Assembly: GCF_947378715.1 (NCBI RefSeq)
Contig: NZ_CANCLE010000084.1
Coordinates: 1-16,796, forward strand
Direction: 5' to 3'
Source of the DNA: Phenylobacterium aquaticum
GTDB taxonomy: Bacteria; Pseudomonadota; Alphaproteobacteria; Caulobacterales; Caulobacteraceae
DNA length: 16,796 bases
Part shown: positions 5,004 to 12,494 of the stretch, piece by piece
Layout: every line of letters begins with the position of its first letter
Position numbering within the stretch: the stretch's first letter is position 1
Position numbers and translations under genes: made by a program
Notes under the pieces: generated by a model
The model's input: only the letters and a program-made list of their open reading frames with translations
The model's database searches: none
What the model was told of the DNA's origin: nothing

Positions 5004-8000
5004 ATGCACCGACCGTTGCGCACGGCGCTTGCCCTGGCCGCGTCCCTTTCGCTCTCAGCCTGCGCCGTTCCGCATCTGTCGCTCCCCAAGCTGCCCCGGT
5101 TCGAGCATGCCCCGCGCGCGCCGAAGCCGGCCGCGCCCGTCGCACCGGTCGCGCCGGCTGAACCCACGGCGTCGAAGGCGGCCAGGCATCCGTTCGCCTT
5201 CTCCGTCCCACATCTGTTCCCCAAACTCGAGGCGCACACCGCGCCCGCCGCCGTTCGCAAGGTCGGCGAGTGGCCACAGGTCCGTTCCGACATCACGCCG
5301 GATCCCGATTTCCGCTTTGGCGCCCTGCCGAACGGCATGCGCTACGCCATTCGCAAACAGTCGATTCCGCCCGGTCAGGCCGCCCTGCGCCTGCGGTTCG
5401 ACGCCGGCTCGCTGATGGAGACCGACGCCCAGTCGGGCCTCGCCCACTTCCTGGAGCACATGGCCTTCAACGGATCCAAGGCCGTGCCCGAGGGCGAGAT
5501 GGTCAAGATCCTGGAACGGCTGGGCCTGGCCTTCGGCGCCGACACCAATGCGGCGACCGACTTCAACGAGACGGTCTACAAGCTCGACCTGCCGCGCACC
5601 GACGCCGACACCGTCGACACCTCCCTGATGCTGCTGCGCGAGGCCGCCGGCAATCTGACCATCGATCCGGCCGCCGTCGACCGGGAGCGGGGCGTGGTGC
5701 TGTCGGAGGAGCGGGCCCGCGATGCGCCGGCCTATCGCGTCTACAAGGATCGCCTGGCCTTCTGGCTGAAGGGGCAAAGGCCGCCGCAACGCCTGCCGAT
5801 CGGCAAGGTCGAGGTGCTGCAGACCGCGCCCGCATCACTGATCTCCGACTTCTATCACACCTGGTATCGTCCGGACCGCGCCGTGCTGGTGGCGATCGGC
5901 GACTTCGACCCGGCCGAGATGGAAGCCAAGATCAAGGCCCGCTTCGGCGACTGGTCGGCCACGACCCCGCCGCCGGCCGAGCCGGACCTGGGCGCGGTCG
6001 CCCCGCGTGGCCCGGAGGCCAAGCTGGTGGTGGAGAGCGGTGCGCCCCTGTCGCTGCAGATCGCCTGGATGGCCCCGCCCGAGCGCGCCGCCGACACCGC
6101 CGCCAAGCGACGGAGCGACATCGTCGAGCGGCTCGGATTCGCCGTGCTCAATCGCCGGCTTTCCAGCATGGCGCGCGCGCCGCAGCCGCCGTTCCTGGGG
6201 GCCGGCGCTTTCAAGAGCCAGCAATATCACGCCGCCCAGGTCACCCTGCTGACCGTCAACGCCGAGCCGGCGCGCTGGCGCGAGGCCCTGACCGCCGCCG
6301 CCCAGGAGCAGCACCGGGCTGTGCAGTACGGCGTCCGCCAGGATGAACTGGACCGCGAAATCGACGAGATGCGCGCCAGCCTCAAGGCCGACGCGGCCGG
6401 GACCGCCACCCGCACGCCCTCGGAAATGGCCTCTGAAGTGGTTGATTCCCTCGATGACGACGAAGTGGTCACCAGCCCGACCCAGGACCTGGACTCCTTC
6501 GAACTGGCGGTGAAGGGGCTCAAGGCCGATCAGGCCTCCGCCGCCCTGAAGGCCGCCTTCAAGGGCGATGGCCCCCTGGTCTTCATGACCTCGCCCAAGC
6601 CGATCGAGGGCGGCGAGGCCGCCCTGATGGCCGCCTACCAGGCGGCGGACAAGACCGAGGTCGCCGCGCCGACCGCGCCCGTCCAGGTCGCCTGGCCCTA
6701 TGCCAGCTTCGGCGCCCCGGGCAAGGTGGTCGAGACCCGCGACGTCGCCGACATGGACACCACCTTCGTCCGGTTCGCCAACGGCGTCCGGCTGACCATC
6801 AAGCCGACCCACTTCCAGGACGACGAGGTCCTGGTCCGGGTCAATGTCGGCGGCGGGCGGATCGACCTGCCCAAGGACCGGCCGAGCATGGCCTGGGCGG
6901 CGGGCGCCTTCATCGAGGGCGGCCTCAAGCAGATCAGCGCCGAGGACATGGAACGCGTGCTGGCCAGCCGGGTCTATGGCGCGCGCTTCACCATCGCCGA
7001 CGACGCCTTCGCCCTGACCGGTGAGACCCGGCCCGATCACCTCGACACCCAGTTGCAGGTCCTGGCCGCCTATGTCTCCCAGCCGGGTTGGCGTCCCGAG
7101 GCCTTCGAGCAGATCAAGGGCCGCGGCAAGACCATCCACGACCAGTTCGAGGCCACCGATTCCGGCGTCCTCTCCCGCGACCTGGCCGCCCTGATGCATG
7201 CCGGTGATCCGCGCTGGGCCTTCCCGACCCGCGAGCAGATCGCCAGCGCCAAGCTCGCCGATTTCCGCAACGAGGTGTCGCCGGACCTCGCCACCGGAGC
7301 GCTTGAGGTGGTGATCGTCGGCGACATTACGGTCGACAAGGCCACCGACCTGGTGGCCGAGACCTTCGGCGCCCTGCCCCCGCGTCCCGAGCCGGTGGCG
7401 GCGTCGGAAAGCCAAAGACAGGTCGGCTTCCCCGCCGGGGTCTCACAGCCGGTAGAGCGCACTCACAAGGGCCGCGCCGACCAGGCCATGGGCTACCTCG
7501 CCTGGCCCACCACCGACTTCTACGCAGATCCCCAGGGCGCCCGCGACACCGCCGTCATGGGCGAGGTCCTGGAGTTGCGACTGATCGACGAACTGCGCGA
7601 GAGCCAGGGCGCCACCTACTCGCCCCAGGTCTCCTACAATCACAGCTATGTCTGGCCGGGTTGGGGCTATGTCTCCGCCAATGTGGAGATCGCGCCCGAG
7701 AAGCTGCCCGCCTTCTTCACGGATGTCCGCAAGATCGCCGCAGACCTGCGCGCCAAGCCCCCGAGCCCAGACGAACTGGAGCGGGCCAAGAAGCCGCGCC
7801 TGGACCAGATCGAGAAGGCTCGCGAGACCAATGGCTATTGGCTGGGGGAACTCTCCGGCGCCCAGGCCGACCCGCGCAGGCTCGATGTGATCCGCGCCAT
7901 CATCCCGGGGACGGAGCGGGTCACCGCCGATGACGTCCAGCGCGCCGCCCAACGCATCCTGAAGGACGAGCGCATGTGGATGCTGGAGGTTCGGCCGGAG

Positions 8001-8012
8001 GCGCAGAAATAG
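5004..8012 (+). CDS. M16-family zinc peptidase, predicted lipoprotein
   Basis: A 1002-residue protein. A lipoprotein signal ends at LSAC (Cys20), followed by a Pro/Ala-rich linker (to about 75). Two M16 halves follow. The N-terminal half (about 90-520) carries the inverted zinc motif H148-F-L-E151-H152 and the downstream glutamate in VVLSEER (E235 or E236). The C-terminal half (about 570-1000) lacks HxxEH and is the usual inactive partner lobe that closes the chamber. The length fits two-domain bacterial members such as PqqL. Such enzymes degrade unfolded peptides or process exported proteins; here the lipid anchor places it in the periplasm or at the outer membrane. The ATG at 5004 gives a proper lipoprotein signal with GGAAA upstream; the longer frame starting at 4953 would bury it. 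It follows hfaD by 87 nt in the same direction; whether it acts on Hfa proteins is unknown. Confidence 0.9.
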   Translation: MHRPLRTALALAASLSLSACAVPHLSLPKLPRFEHAPRAPKPAAPVAPVAPAEPTASKAARHPFAFSVPHLFPKLEAHTAPAAVRKVGEWPQVRSDITPDPDFRFGALPNGMRYAIRKQSIPPGQAALRLRFDAGSLMETDAQSGLAHFLEHMAFNGSKAVPEGEMVKILERLGLAFGADTNAATDFNETVYKLDLPRTDADTVDTSLMLLREAAGNLTIDPAAVDRERGVVLSEERARDAPAYRVYKDRLAFWLKGQRPPQRLPIGKVEVLQTAPASLISDFYHTWYRPDRAVLVAIGDFDPAEMEAKIKARFGDWSATTPPPAEPDLGAVAPRGPEAKLVVESGAPLSLQIAWMAPPERAADTAAKRRSDIVERLGFAVLNRRLSSMARAPQPPFLGAGAFKSQQYHAAQVTLLTVNAEPARWREALTAAAQEQHRAVQYGVRQDELDREIDEMRASLKADAAGTATRTPSEMASEVVDSLDDDEVVTSPTQDLDSFELAVKGLKADQASAALKAAFKGDGPLVFMTSPKPIEGGEAALMAAYQAADKTEVAAPTAPVQVAWPYASFGAPGKVVETRDVADMDTTFVRFANGVRLTIKPTHFQDDEVLVRVNVGGGRIDLPKDRPSMAWAAGAFIEGGLKQISAEDMERVLASRVYGARFTIADDAFALTGETRPDHLDTQLQVLAAYVSQPGWRPEAFEQIKGRGKTIHDQFEATDSGVLSRDLAALMHAGDPRWAFPTREQIASAKLADFRNEVSPDLATGALEVVIVGDITVDKATDLVAETFGALPPRPEPVAASESQRQVGFPAGVSQPVERTHKGRADQAMGYLAWPTTDFYADPQGARDTAVMGEVLELRLIDELRESQGATYSPQVSYNHSYVWPGWGYVSANVEIAPEKLPAFFTDVRKIAADLRAKPPSPDELERAKKPRLDQIEKARETNGYWLGELSGAQADPRRLDVIRAIIPGTERVTADDVQRAAQRILKDERMWMLEVRPEAQK

Positions 8013-8036
8013 GCCTCGCCTACAGCCCGCGCGCGC

Positions 8037-8966
8037 TCAGGCGGCGGCGCCCTCGGCGGTCACCCGGGGCGGAATGGCGTTGAGGTCCAGCCCTTCGTGC
8101 CGCAGATGACCGAGCAGCTGGCCGAAATGATGCACCACTGAGGCGCCGCCCTCGAGCACGGCCGGCGCCTGCATGAATTCGACCCGGGTCATATAGCCGC
8201 CCGGGACCGCCATGCAGCGATCCAGCTTGATCAGGTGGCTGATCCGCCGGCGCATGGTTTCGCGCGGGATCGACAGGCGCTGCGCCAGTTCGGCGATGGT
8301 CGCCGGTCGCCGCAGGCTGTCCGGTGGCGGCGTCTCTGCGCCGGAATAGCGCCAGGCCATGGTTGGATCATGGGTGATCGGCTCAGCGTTGGCGTTCATC
8401 AAAGCGACGAAGACCACCGCATCGAGCATGGAGCCGTGCGCCCCGACGCCGCTTTCGAGGATTCGCAGGATGAAGTCGTCGAGCAGATTGCGCACCGTCC
8501 CCTCGCCGGGTGGGGTCGATGAGGGCTCGCGCGCACCGGCCGCGGGCATGATCTGGTCCAGGGAGAAGCCCAGGGTCTTGAGGTCGGCGATCGCCGCTAC
8601 GACGGTTTCCAGGGCGGTGGGGCCGCGACCCGCTTCATATATGCTCAGGTCGGTGGCGGCCACGCGCTGGGCGCTGACCCTGCGGCAGTAGCCCTGCTCT
8701 TCAAGCTCCAGCACCTTGCGGCGGGTGGTCTCATAGGGAAGACCCAGGGACTGGGCGATGGCCCTGACACTGATCGCGCGCTGGCCCTCGTCAGACCCGC
8801 CACGGCTGGCCTGAGCCACCGCCAGGTGGATGATGGCGCGAATGAAATCGCGCTCGTGGGCGGCGACCAGACGGCCAGCCTCATCGATCAGCAGTTCGGA
8901 AATGCACCTGTAGACCAGCCGTTGCGTCCGGCGCTTTGCGTCGTCCGGCCCAATCTGCACGGCCAT
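8037..8966 (-). CDS. Transcriptional regulator with two duplicated winged-helix domains
   Basis: A 309-residue cytoplasmic protein that I cannot place in a named family. It contains two helix-turn-helix units about 157 residues apart: SVRAIAQSLGLPYETTRRKV (66-85) and TIAELAQRLSIPRETMRRRI (223-242). Each is followed by a wing-like segment (QGYCRRVSAQR; DRCMAVPGGYM) and by a similar helical tail ending LGFSLDQ or EGLDLNA. The whole module therefore appears duplicated, so one chain may mimic a dimer. The ATG at 8966 is preferred although its purine-rich GGGGGA is very close; an upstream TTG at 9020 would add 18 residues. It lies downstream of the Cys-rich exported protein on the same strand, and an inverted repeat (9005-9028) just upstream could be its own operator. 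No sensor domain is visible. Confidence 0.75.
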   Translation of the reverse strand: MAVQIGPDDAKRRTQRLVYRCISELLIDEAGRLVAAHERDFIRAIIHLAVAQASRGGSDEGQRAISVRAIAQSLGLPYETTRRKVLELEEQGYCRRVSAQRVAATDLSIYEAGRGPTALETVVAAIADLKTLGFSLDQIMPAAGAREPSSTPPGEGTVRNLLDDFILRILESGVGAHGSMLDAVVFVALMNANAEPITHDPTMAWRYSGAETPPPDSLRRPATIAELAQRLSIPRETMRRRISHLIKLDRCMAVPGGYMTRVEFMQAPAVLEGGASVVHHFGQLLGHLRHEGLDLNAIPPRVTAEGAAA

Positions 8967-9004
8967 TCCCCCTACTGCCAAGCTTCGCCCGATTTGAGTA
9001 GGTG

Positions 9005-9028
9005 GCGCGGTCGAAAGCAAGACCGCGC
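9005..9028. promoter_or_regulatory. Perfect 8-bp inverted repeat upstream of the double-HTH regulator
   Basis: The arms GCGCGGTC (9005-9012) and GACCGCGC (9021-9028) flank an 8-nt loop in the 103-nt gap between the Cys-rich gene and the regulator gene. There is no T tract on either strand, so an operator (for example for autoregulation by the adjacent gene) or a factor-dependent terminator of the upstream gene are the options. Confidence 0.4.
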
Positions 9029-9069
9029 GCCGCCGGGAGTGTCCTTTTCGCCCATCGGTAGGCTGAACA

Positions 9070-9975
9070 CTAGTAGACCGTGCCGCCCACGCCGCCGTCC
9101 AAACTCATGGTTGTGGAGACGACAGCCGACTCAGTCCGCTCTTCCTCTTCGCGATAGGCGGTATAGGTCTCGGTGAGGGTCATGGTCAGGATCTTGATCC
9201 CCGCCCCGAACCGGCGAAGCAGCGAACGCTCGTTGCAGTCGCGGGCCGGCTTCTGCGGCCGGCATTCCACCTTGCCGCCCGGCGCGTGATAGAGCGCGTC
9301 GCCCTTGTGGCAAGTGAGGGTCTGGCCGCCGGAGAAATCCGCCTCACCCTTATATTCGGCGATCGTCGCCTGCAGCCAGGTCCCGGCGATGCAGCGATAG
9401 AGTTCGCCGTCATAGGCGTCCTCGATGTCGCGATCGGGAGTCGCCTGCGACGCCGGGTGCGGAATCGTCCGGTCGTCCAGGCAGACCGATTGGATCACCA
9501 CGCGCCGCGTGCGGGTCCGCGTCGCCTGATAGGCGGTGCGCTTCATCCGCTTGCCGGTGTCGACGCTCAGTCCCTGGATGATGCCGCTGGCCATGGGTGG
9601 GGCGTAGCCGCCGCCCCCGCCACCACCGCCGTAATAGACCGTGCTGCCCGAACCCGAACCCGAACCCGCGCCTGCCCCCGCCGAAGATCCCGCGCTGGAG
9701 GCCGCATTGGCGATCGCAATGCTGACGGTCGAGACATTCACGTTGATATTGCTGCGGAAATTATTGGTCGTGTCGCAGCAGGTGACGGGTGGCGTCGGGG
9801 TCGTGCAACAGGGGGGCGTCGGTGTGGTGCAGCACGGCGGTGTGGGTGTCGTGCAGCAGGGCGGCGTCGGCGTGCAGTGGCAGTCGCCGGCCAGGGCCGT
9901 GACCGGCGCCGAGGCGCCGAAGATCAGAAGGGCCAGTCCCAGCAGGAAACCCAGAAGGCTTGTTCGCGTCGTCAT
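9070..9975 (-). CDS. Exported Cys/Pro-repeat protein of unknown function
   Basis: A 301-residue protein that I do not recognise. A signal peptide (about 1-29, ending ALAG) is followed by a striking segment, CHC then four TPTPP units separated by vicinal cysteine pairs (C40C41, C48C49, C56C57, C66C67; period 8). Next come an Asn/Val/Ser stretch (71-95), an AG/GS low-complexity linker (96-111) and a run of eight glycines (116-123). The C-terminal half (about 135-301) looks folded, with five further cysteines (165, 195, 222, 238, 247) in contexts such as YRCIAGTW and TLTCHKGDALYH, suggesting disulfides. The ATG at 9975 has a near-perfect AAGGAGG upstream. A longer frame to 10173 would hide the signal peptide. 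The layout suggests an envelope or surface protein with a stiff, cross-linkable N-terminal stalk; that is inference. Confidence 0.75.
   Translation of the reverse strand: MTTRTSLLGFLLGLALLIFGASAPVTALAGDCHCTPTPPCCTTPTPPCCTTPTPPCCTTPTPPVTCCDTTNNFRSNINVNVSTVSIAIANAASSAGSSAGAGAGSGSGSGSTVYYGGGGGGGGYAPPMASGIIQGLSVDTGKRMKRTAYQATRTRTRRVVIQSVCLDDRTIPHPASQATPDRDIEDAYDGELYRCIAGTWLQATIAEYKGEADFSGGQTLTCHKGDALYHAPGGKVECRPQKPARDCNERSLLRRFGAGIKILTMTLTETYTAYREEEERTESAVVSTTMSLDGGVGGTVY
9647..9664 (-). repeat. Three tandem CCCGAA hexamers (Gly-Ser linker)
   Basis: Three perfect copies of CCCGAA on the plus strand encode alternating Gly-Ser in the low-complexity linker of the Cys/Pro-repeat protein. A degenerate fourth copy follows. 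Length changes here would stay in frame. Confidence 0.7.
9791..9876 (-). repeat. 24-bp tandem repeat encoding CCTTPTPP units
   Basis: Three full 24-nt units (9791-9814, 9815-9838, 9839-9862) and a partial fourth lie in tandem inside the Cys/Pro-repeat gene. Each encodes one CCTTPTPP octapeptide. The units differ at only a few, mostly synonymous bases, consistent with expansion by slippage or recombination under selection for the protein repeat. There are no spacers, so this is not a CRISPR array. Confidence 0.8.
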
Positions 9976-10154
9976 GGGACGGCCCCTCCTTCGCAAGGCC
10001 CCGCCGTTAAGCATGCAAGAATCGCGCCGCAGGGGCGGCCCGCCTCGTTCCGTTTCCAACCGCCTGTCCCGATTGGGGACGTTTCGCGGCTGGCCCGTTT
10101 CTGCCTGCAAGCCCCATGCGGCCGCTTCTGGCCGGTTCCGGAGCTTGCTTCGAG

Positions 10155-10706
10155 ATGTCGGTGTTCCATTCAAATACGGAACGGTTGATAGACTATTGGC
10201 GTAGCCGCGGCGGCGAAGGCCGTTTGCCCACGCGCATGGCCGTCAACCCTGCGGATTTCTCCGATCTGATCGCCCAGGTCTTCATCCTGGGGCGCGTCGG
10301 AACCGGCATCTATCCGATCCGTCTGGCCGGCGCTTTCCTTGGCGAACTGCACCAGCGCGACCTGCGCCAGCAGAACGCGCTGTCGCTGTTCCGCGAGCGC
10401 GACAAGCTGGAGATTAAGGCCGCTCTGGAGATGGCGCGTCGCCGGCCCGAGCCCGTGGTCACCACTGTCGAGGTTCCAACCGAGGGGCCCTCCATGAACA
10501 TGGAGATCCTGTTCGCCCCGCTCGCCACCGCCGAAGGCGCGCCGGAGCGCTATCTGGGCCTCTATCAGCCACTGAACATGGTCTCGCGCCTGCGCGGTCT
10601 GCCGGCCCAGGAGTTCGCTGTCCGCTCGATCCGCGGCATGGGCCCGGCCAATGAGGAGACGCCGCGCCTGCGCCTCGCCACCCTCGACGGCCGCCGCATC
10701 GCCTGA
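10155..10706 (+). CDS. PAS-domain protein of the PAS_5 (PF07310) type
   Basis: A 183-residue soluble protein that is essentially a single PAS fold. It has the family pattern starting NTERLIDYWRSRGG (about 7-20), then NPADFSDLIAQVFIL (31-45), the IRLAGAFLGELHQRDLRQQNALSLF core (about 55-80) and a C-terminal strand ERYLGLYQPLNMVSRL. This family is abundant in Caulobacterales, where one member (MopJ) influences cell-cycle phosphorelays and motility. I cannot tell whether this is MopJ or a paralogue, so no symbol is given. There is no kinase or cyclase output domain, so it probably acts by protein contact. ATG 10155 is chosen because it opens the conserved region; GGAG lies 11 nt upstream, a weak site. 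An upstream in-frame ATG at 10116 has less support. It is divergent from the Cys/Pro-repeat gene. Confidence 0.82.
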   Translation: MSVFHSNTERLIDYWRSRGGEGRLPTRMAVNPADFSDLIAQVFILGRVGTGIYPIRLAGAFLGELHQRDLRQQNALSLFRERDKLEIKAALEMARRRPEPVVTTVEVPTEGPSMNMEILFAPLATAEGAPERYLGLYQPLNMVSRLRGLPAQEFAVRSIRGMGPANEETPRLRLATLDGRRIA

Positions 10707-10741
10707 CGCGCGCGACGCGGGCGGCTAGGCTATCCTCTGAG

Positions 10742-10757
10742 TCCGGCCTTCGCCGGA
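10742..10757 (+). promoter_or_regulatory. Short hairpin just before the aminotransferase-like gene
   Basis: TCCGGC-CTTC-GCCGGA forms a perfect 6-bp stem with a tetraloop, ending 2 nt before an ATG at 10759 and 3 nt before the GGAGGA ribosome-binding site at 10761. No T tract follows. It could end the PAS transcript with help, or affect translation. It would occlude initiation at 10759 more than at TTG 10771. Confidence 0.4.
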
Positions 10758-10770
10758 GATGGAGGACCGC

Positions 10771-11682
10771 TTGGCTGGCAGTCAGGATTTCGCCGTTGAT
10801 CCCCGCAACGCCACGGCGCGGGTCTGGCTGAACGGCCAGCTGGTTCCCAAGGCCGAGGCCCGGGTCTCGATCTTCGACGCCGGCTTCGTGCTCGGCGACG
10901 GGGTCTGGGAGGGCCTGCGCCTGCACAAGGGCCGGCTGATGTTCCTCGACACCCACCTGGACCGGCTGTTCGAGGGCGCTGCGGCGATCGAGCTCGACAT
11001 CGGCCTGACCCGCCAGGGCGTGATCGACGCCCTGAACGAACTGTTCGCCGCCAATGACATGACCGACGGTGTCCATATCCGCCTGATGGTCACTCGGGGC
11101 GAGAAGTCGGCCGCCAATCAGGACCCGCGCAACGCGCTCGGCCGGCCGACCATCGTCATCGTCGCCGAGTGGAAGACGCCCAGCCCGGCCATCGCCACCC
11201 GGGGCCTGTCGCTACGGACCGTCTCGGTACGCTGCACGCCGCGCGAGATGTTCGACATGCGGTTGAACTCCCACAGCCGGCTGAACCTGATTCTCGCCCT
11301 GCAGGAGGCGATTCGCGCTGGCGCTGACGAAGCCTTGATGCTGGATCCGGCGGGAAACATCGCCAGCTGCAACGCCACCAACCTCTTCTGGGTCCGGGGC
11401 GGCGAGCTGCGCACCTCCCGCGATGATTTCTGCTTCAACGGCGTCACCCGGGCCAATGTCATGGACCTGGCCCGCGCCCACGCCATCCCCTTCGTCCAGG
11501 GCGACTTTCCGCCGGAGGATGCGCGGCTGGCCGACGAGGCCTTCGTCACCGGCACCTTCGGCGGCCTGACCCCGGTGCGCGAGATCGACGGTCGCGCCTT
11601 GCCCGCCGCCCTGCCCGGCCCGCTCACCACCCGCCTGCGCGCGCTCTATGACGCGCTCAAGGACGCCGAGGCGGCGAAATGA
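10771..11682 (+). CDS. Class IV (branched-chain/D-amino acid type) aminotransferase-like protein lacking the PLP lysine
   Basis: A 303-residue protein with the class IV fold pattern: ARVWLNGQLVPKAEARVSIFD, GFVLGDGVWEGLRLHKGRLM (about 35-55), DEALMLD, CNATNLF (200-206), FNGVTRANVMDLA and TGTFGGLTPV. Active members use PLP on a lysine near residue 164. Here the segment reads FDMRLNSHSRLN, with Arg164 and Arg170, and there is no lysine between EWK and the C-terminal LKDAEAAK. The PLP-contacting Glu of the family signature is also replaced (Ser199). It may be a pseudoenzyme or a divergent activity, so substrate names are avoided. TTG 10771 is preferred, with GGAGGA 4 nt upstream; ATG 10759 has a purine run directly abutting it and a hairpin just before. 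The stop overlaps the next start as ATGA. Confidence 0.8.
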   Translation: MAGSQDFAVDPRNATARVWLNGQLVPKAEARVSIFDAGFVLGDGVWEGLRLHKGRLMFLDTHLDRLFEGAAAIELDIGLTRQGVIDALNELFAANDMTDGVHIRLMVTRGEKSAANQDPRNALGRPTIVIVAEWKTPSPAIATRGLSLRTVSVRCTPREMFDMRLNSHSRLNLILALQEAIRAGADEALMLDPAGNIASCNATNLFWVRGGELRTSRDDFCFNGVTRANVMDLARAHAIPFVQGDFPPEDARLADEAFVTGTFGGLTPVREIDGRALPAALPGPLTTRLRALYDALKDAEAAK

Positions 11683-12440
11683 CCACGCCGGAGCCCATCC
11701 GCGTCGCCATGTGGTCGGGGCCGCGCAACATCTCCACGGCCATGATGCGGGCCTTCGAGAATCGCGGCGACACCACCGTGGTCGATGAGCCGTTCTACGC
11801 CGCCTATCTGGCGACCACCGGCCTCGACCATCCGATGCGCGACGCGGTGCTGGCCTCCCAGCCCACCGACTGGCGAATCGTCGCCCAGGCCATGGCCGGG
11901 CCCACACCTGCAGGCGCAGCCGTCTTCTACCAGAAGCACATGACCCACCACATGACGCCCGGGGTCGAGCTCGACTGGACCACCGCCTGCCGCAACGCCT
12001 TCCTGATCCGCGCGCCGGAGGCGGTGCTGGCCAGCTACACGGCCAAGCGCGAGGACGTCACCCTGGCCGATATCGGCTTCGAGCGGCAGCGCGAACTGTT
12101 CGAGCGGGAAGCCGACCGGTTGGGCGCCCCGCCGCCGGTCGTGGAGGGTCGCGACGTGCTGGCCGACCCCCGCGGAACCCTGACCGCGCTCTGCGAAGCT
12201 CTGGGCGTCAGCTTCGATCCCGCCATGCTGGCCTGGCCCGCCGGCCCCCGCGACACCGACGGGGTCTGGGCGCCGGCCTGGTACGACGCTGTCGAGCGTT
12301 CCACGGGCTTCGGACCGCCGGGGCCCGAGGTTTCCTCCGCCGGCCTCAACGACGACCTGCGCCGGATCGCCGACGCCGCGCGCCCGCACTACGAACGCCT
12401 GGCCGCCTTCAGGCTGGCCGCCGCGCCCGCCCTGGATTGA
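11679..12440 (+). CDS. Sulfotransferase-like P-loop protein
   Basis: A 253-residue cytoplasmic protein. Near the N-terminus, VAMWSGPRNISTAMM (9-23) resembles the 5'-phosphate loop of PAPS-dependent sulfotransferases, although it is degenerate. FLIRAPEAVLASY (about 108-120) resembles the 3'-phosphate motif, and PAGPRDTDGVWAPAWYD lies near the C-terminus. It is translationally coupled (ATGA) to the aminotransferase-like gene. The two are, from memory, the counterparts of the halves of plant 'branched-chain-amino-acid aminotransferase-like' fusion proteins, which implies a shared pathway or complex. Neither substrate nor sulfate transfer is shown; a kinase or other P-loop role is possible. Confidence 0.78.
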   Translation: MTTPEPIRVAMWSGPRNISTAMMRAFENRGDTTVVDEPFYAAYLATTGLDHPMRDAVLASQPTDWRIVAQAMAGPTPAGAAVFYQKHMTHHMTPGVELDWTTACRNAFLIRAPEAVLASYTAKREDVTLADIGFERQRELFEREADRLGAPPPVVEGRDVLADPRGTLTALCEALGVSFDPAMLAWPAGPRDTDGVWAPAWYDAVERSTGFGPPGPEVSSAGLNDDLRRIADAARPHYERLAAFRLAAAPALD

Positions 12441-12494
12441 CCGCGCCTCGCTCAACCTTGAGTATCAGCCGCCACGAGGGTTGGGGGAACCGCC

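Noticed and set aside
5835..7415. Long antisense open frame (about 526 codons, minus) within the M16 gene
   Set aside because: Shadow of GC-rich codon use; Gly/Asp/Arg-rich with no motifs, opposite a clear M16 peptidase.
9791..9876. CRISPR-like array
   Set aside because: The 24-bp units are contiguous without spacers and encode an in-frame octapeptide repeat.
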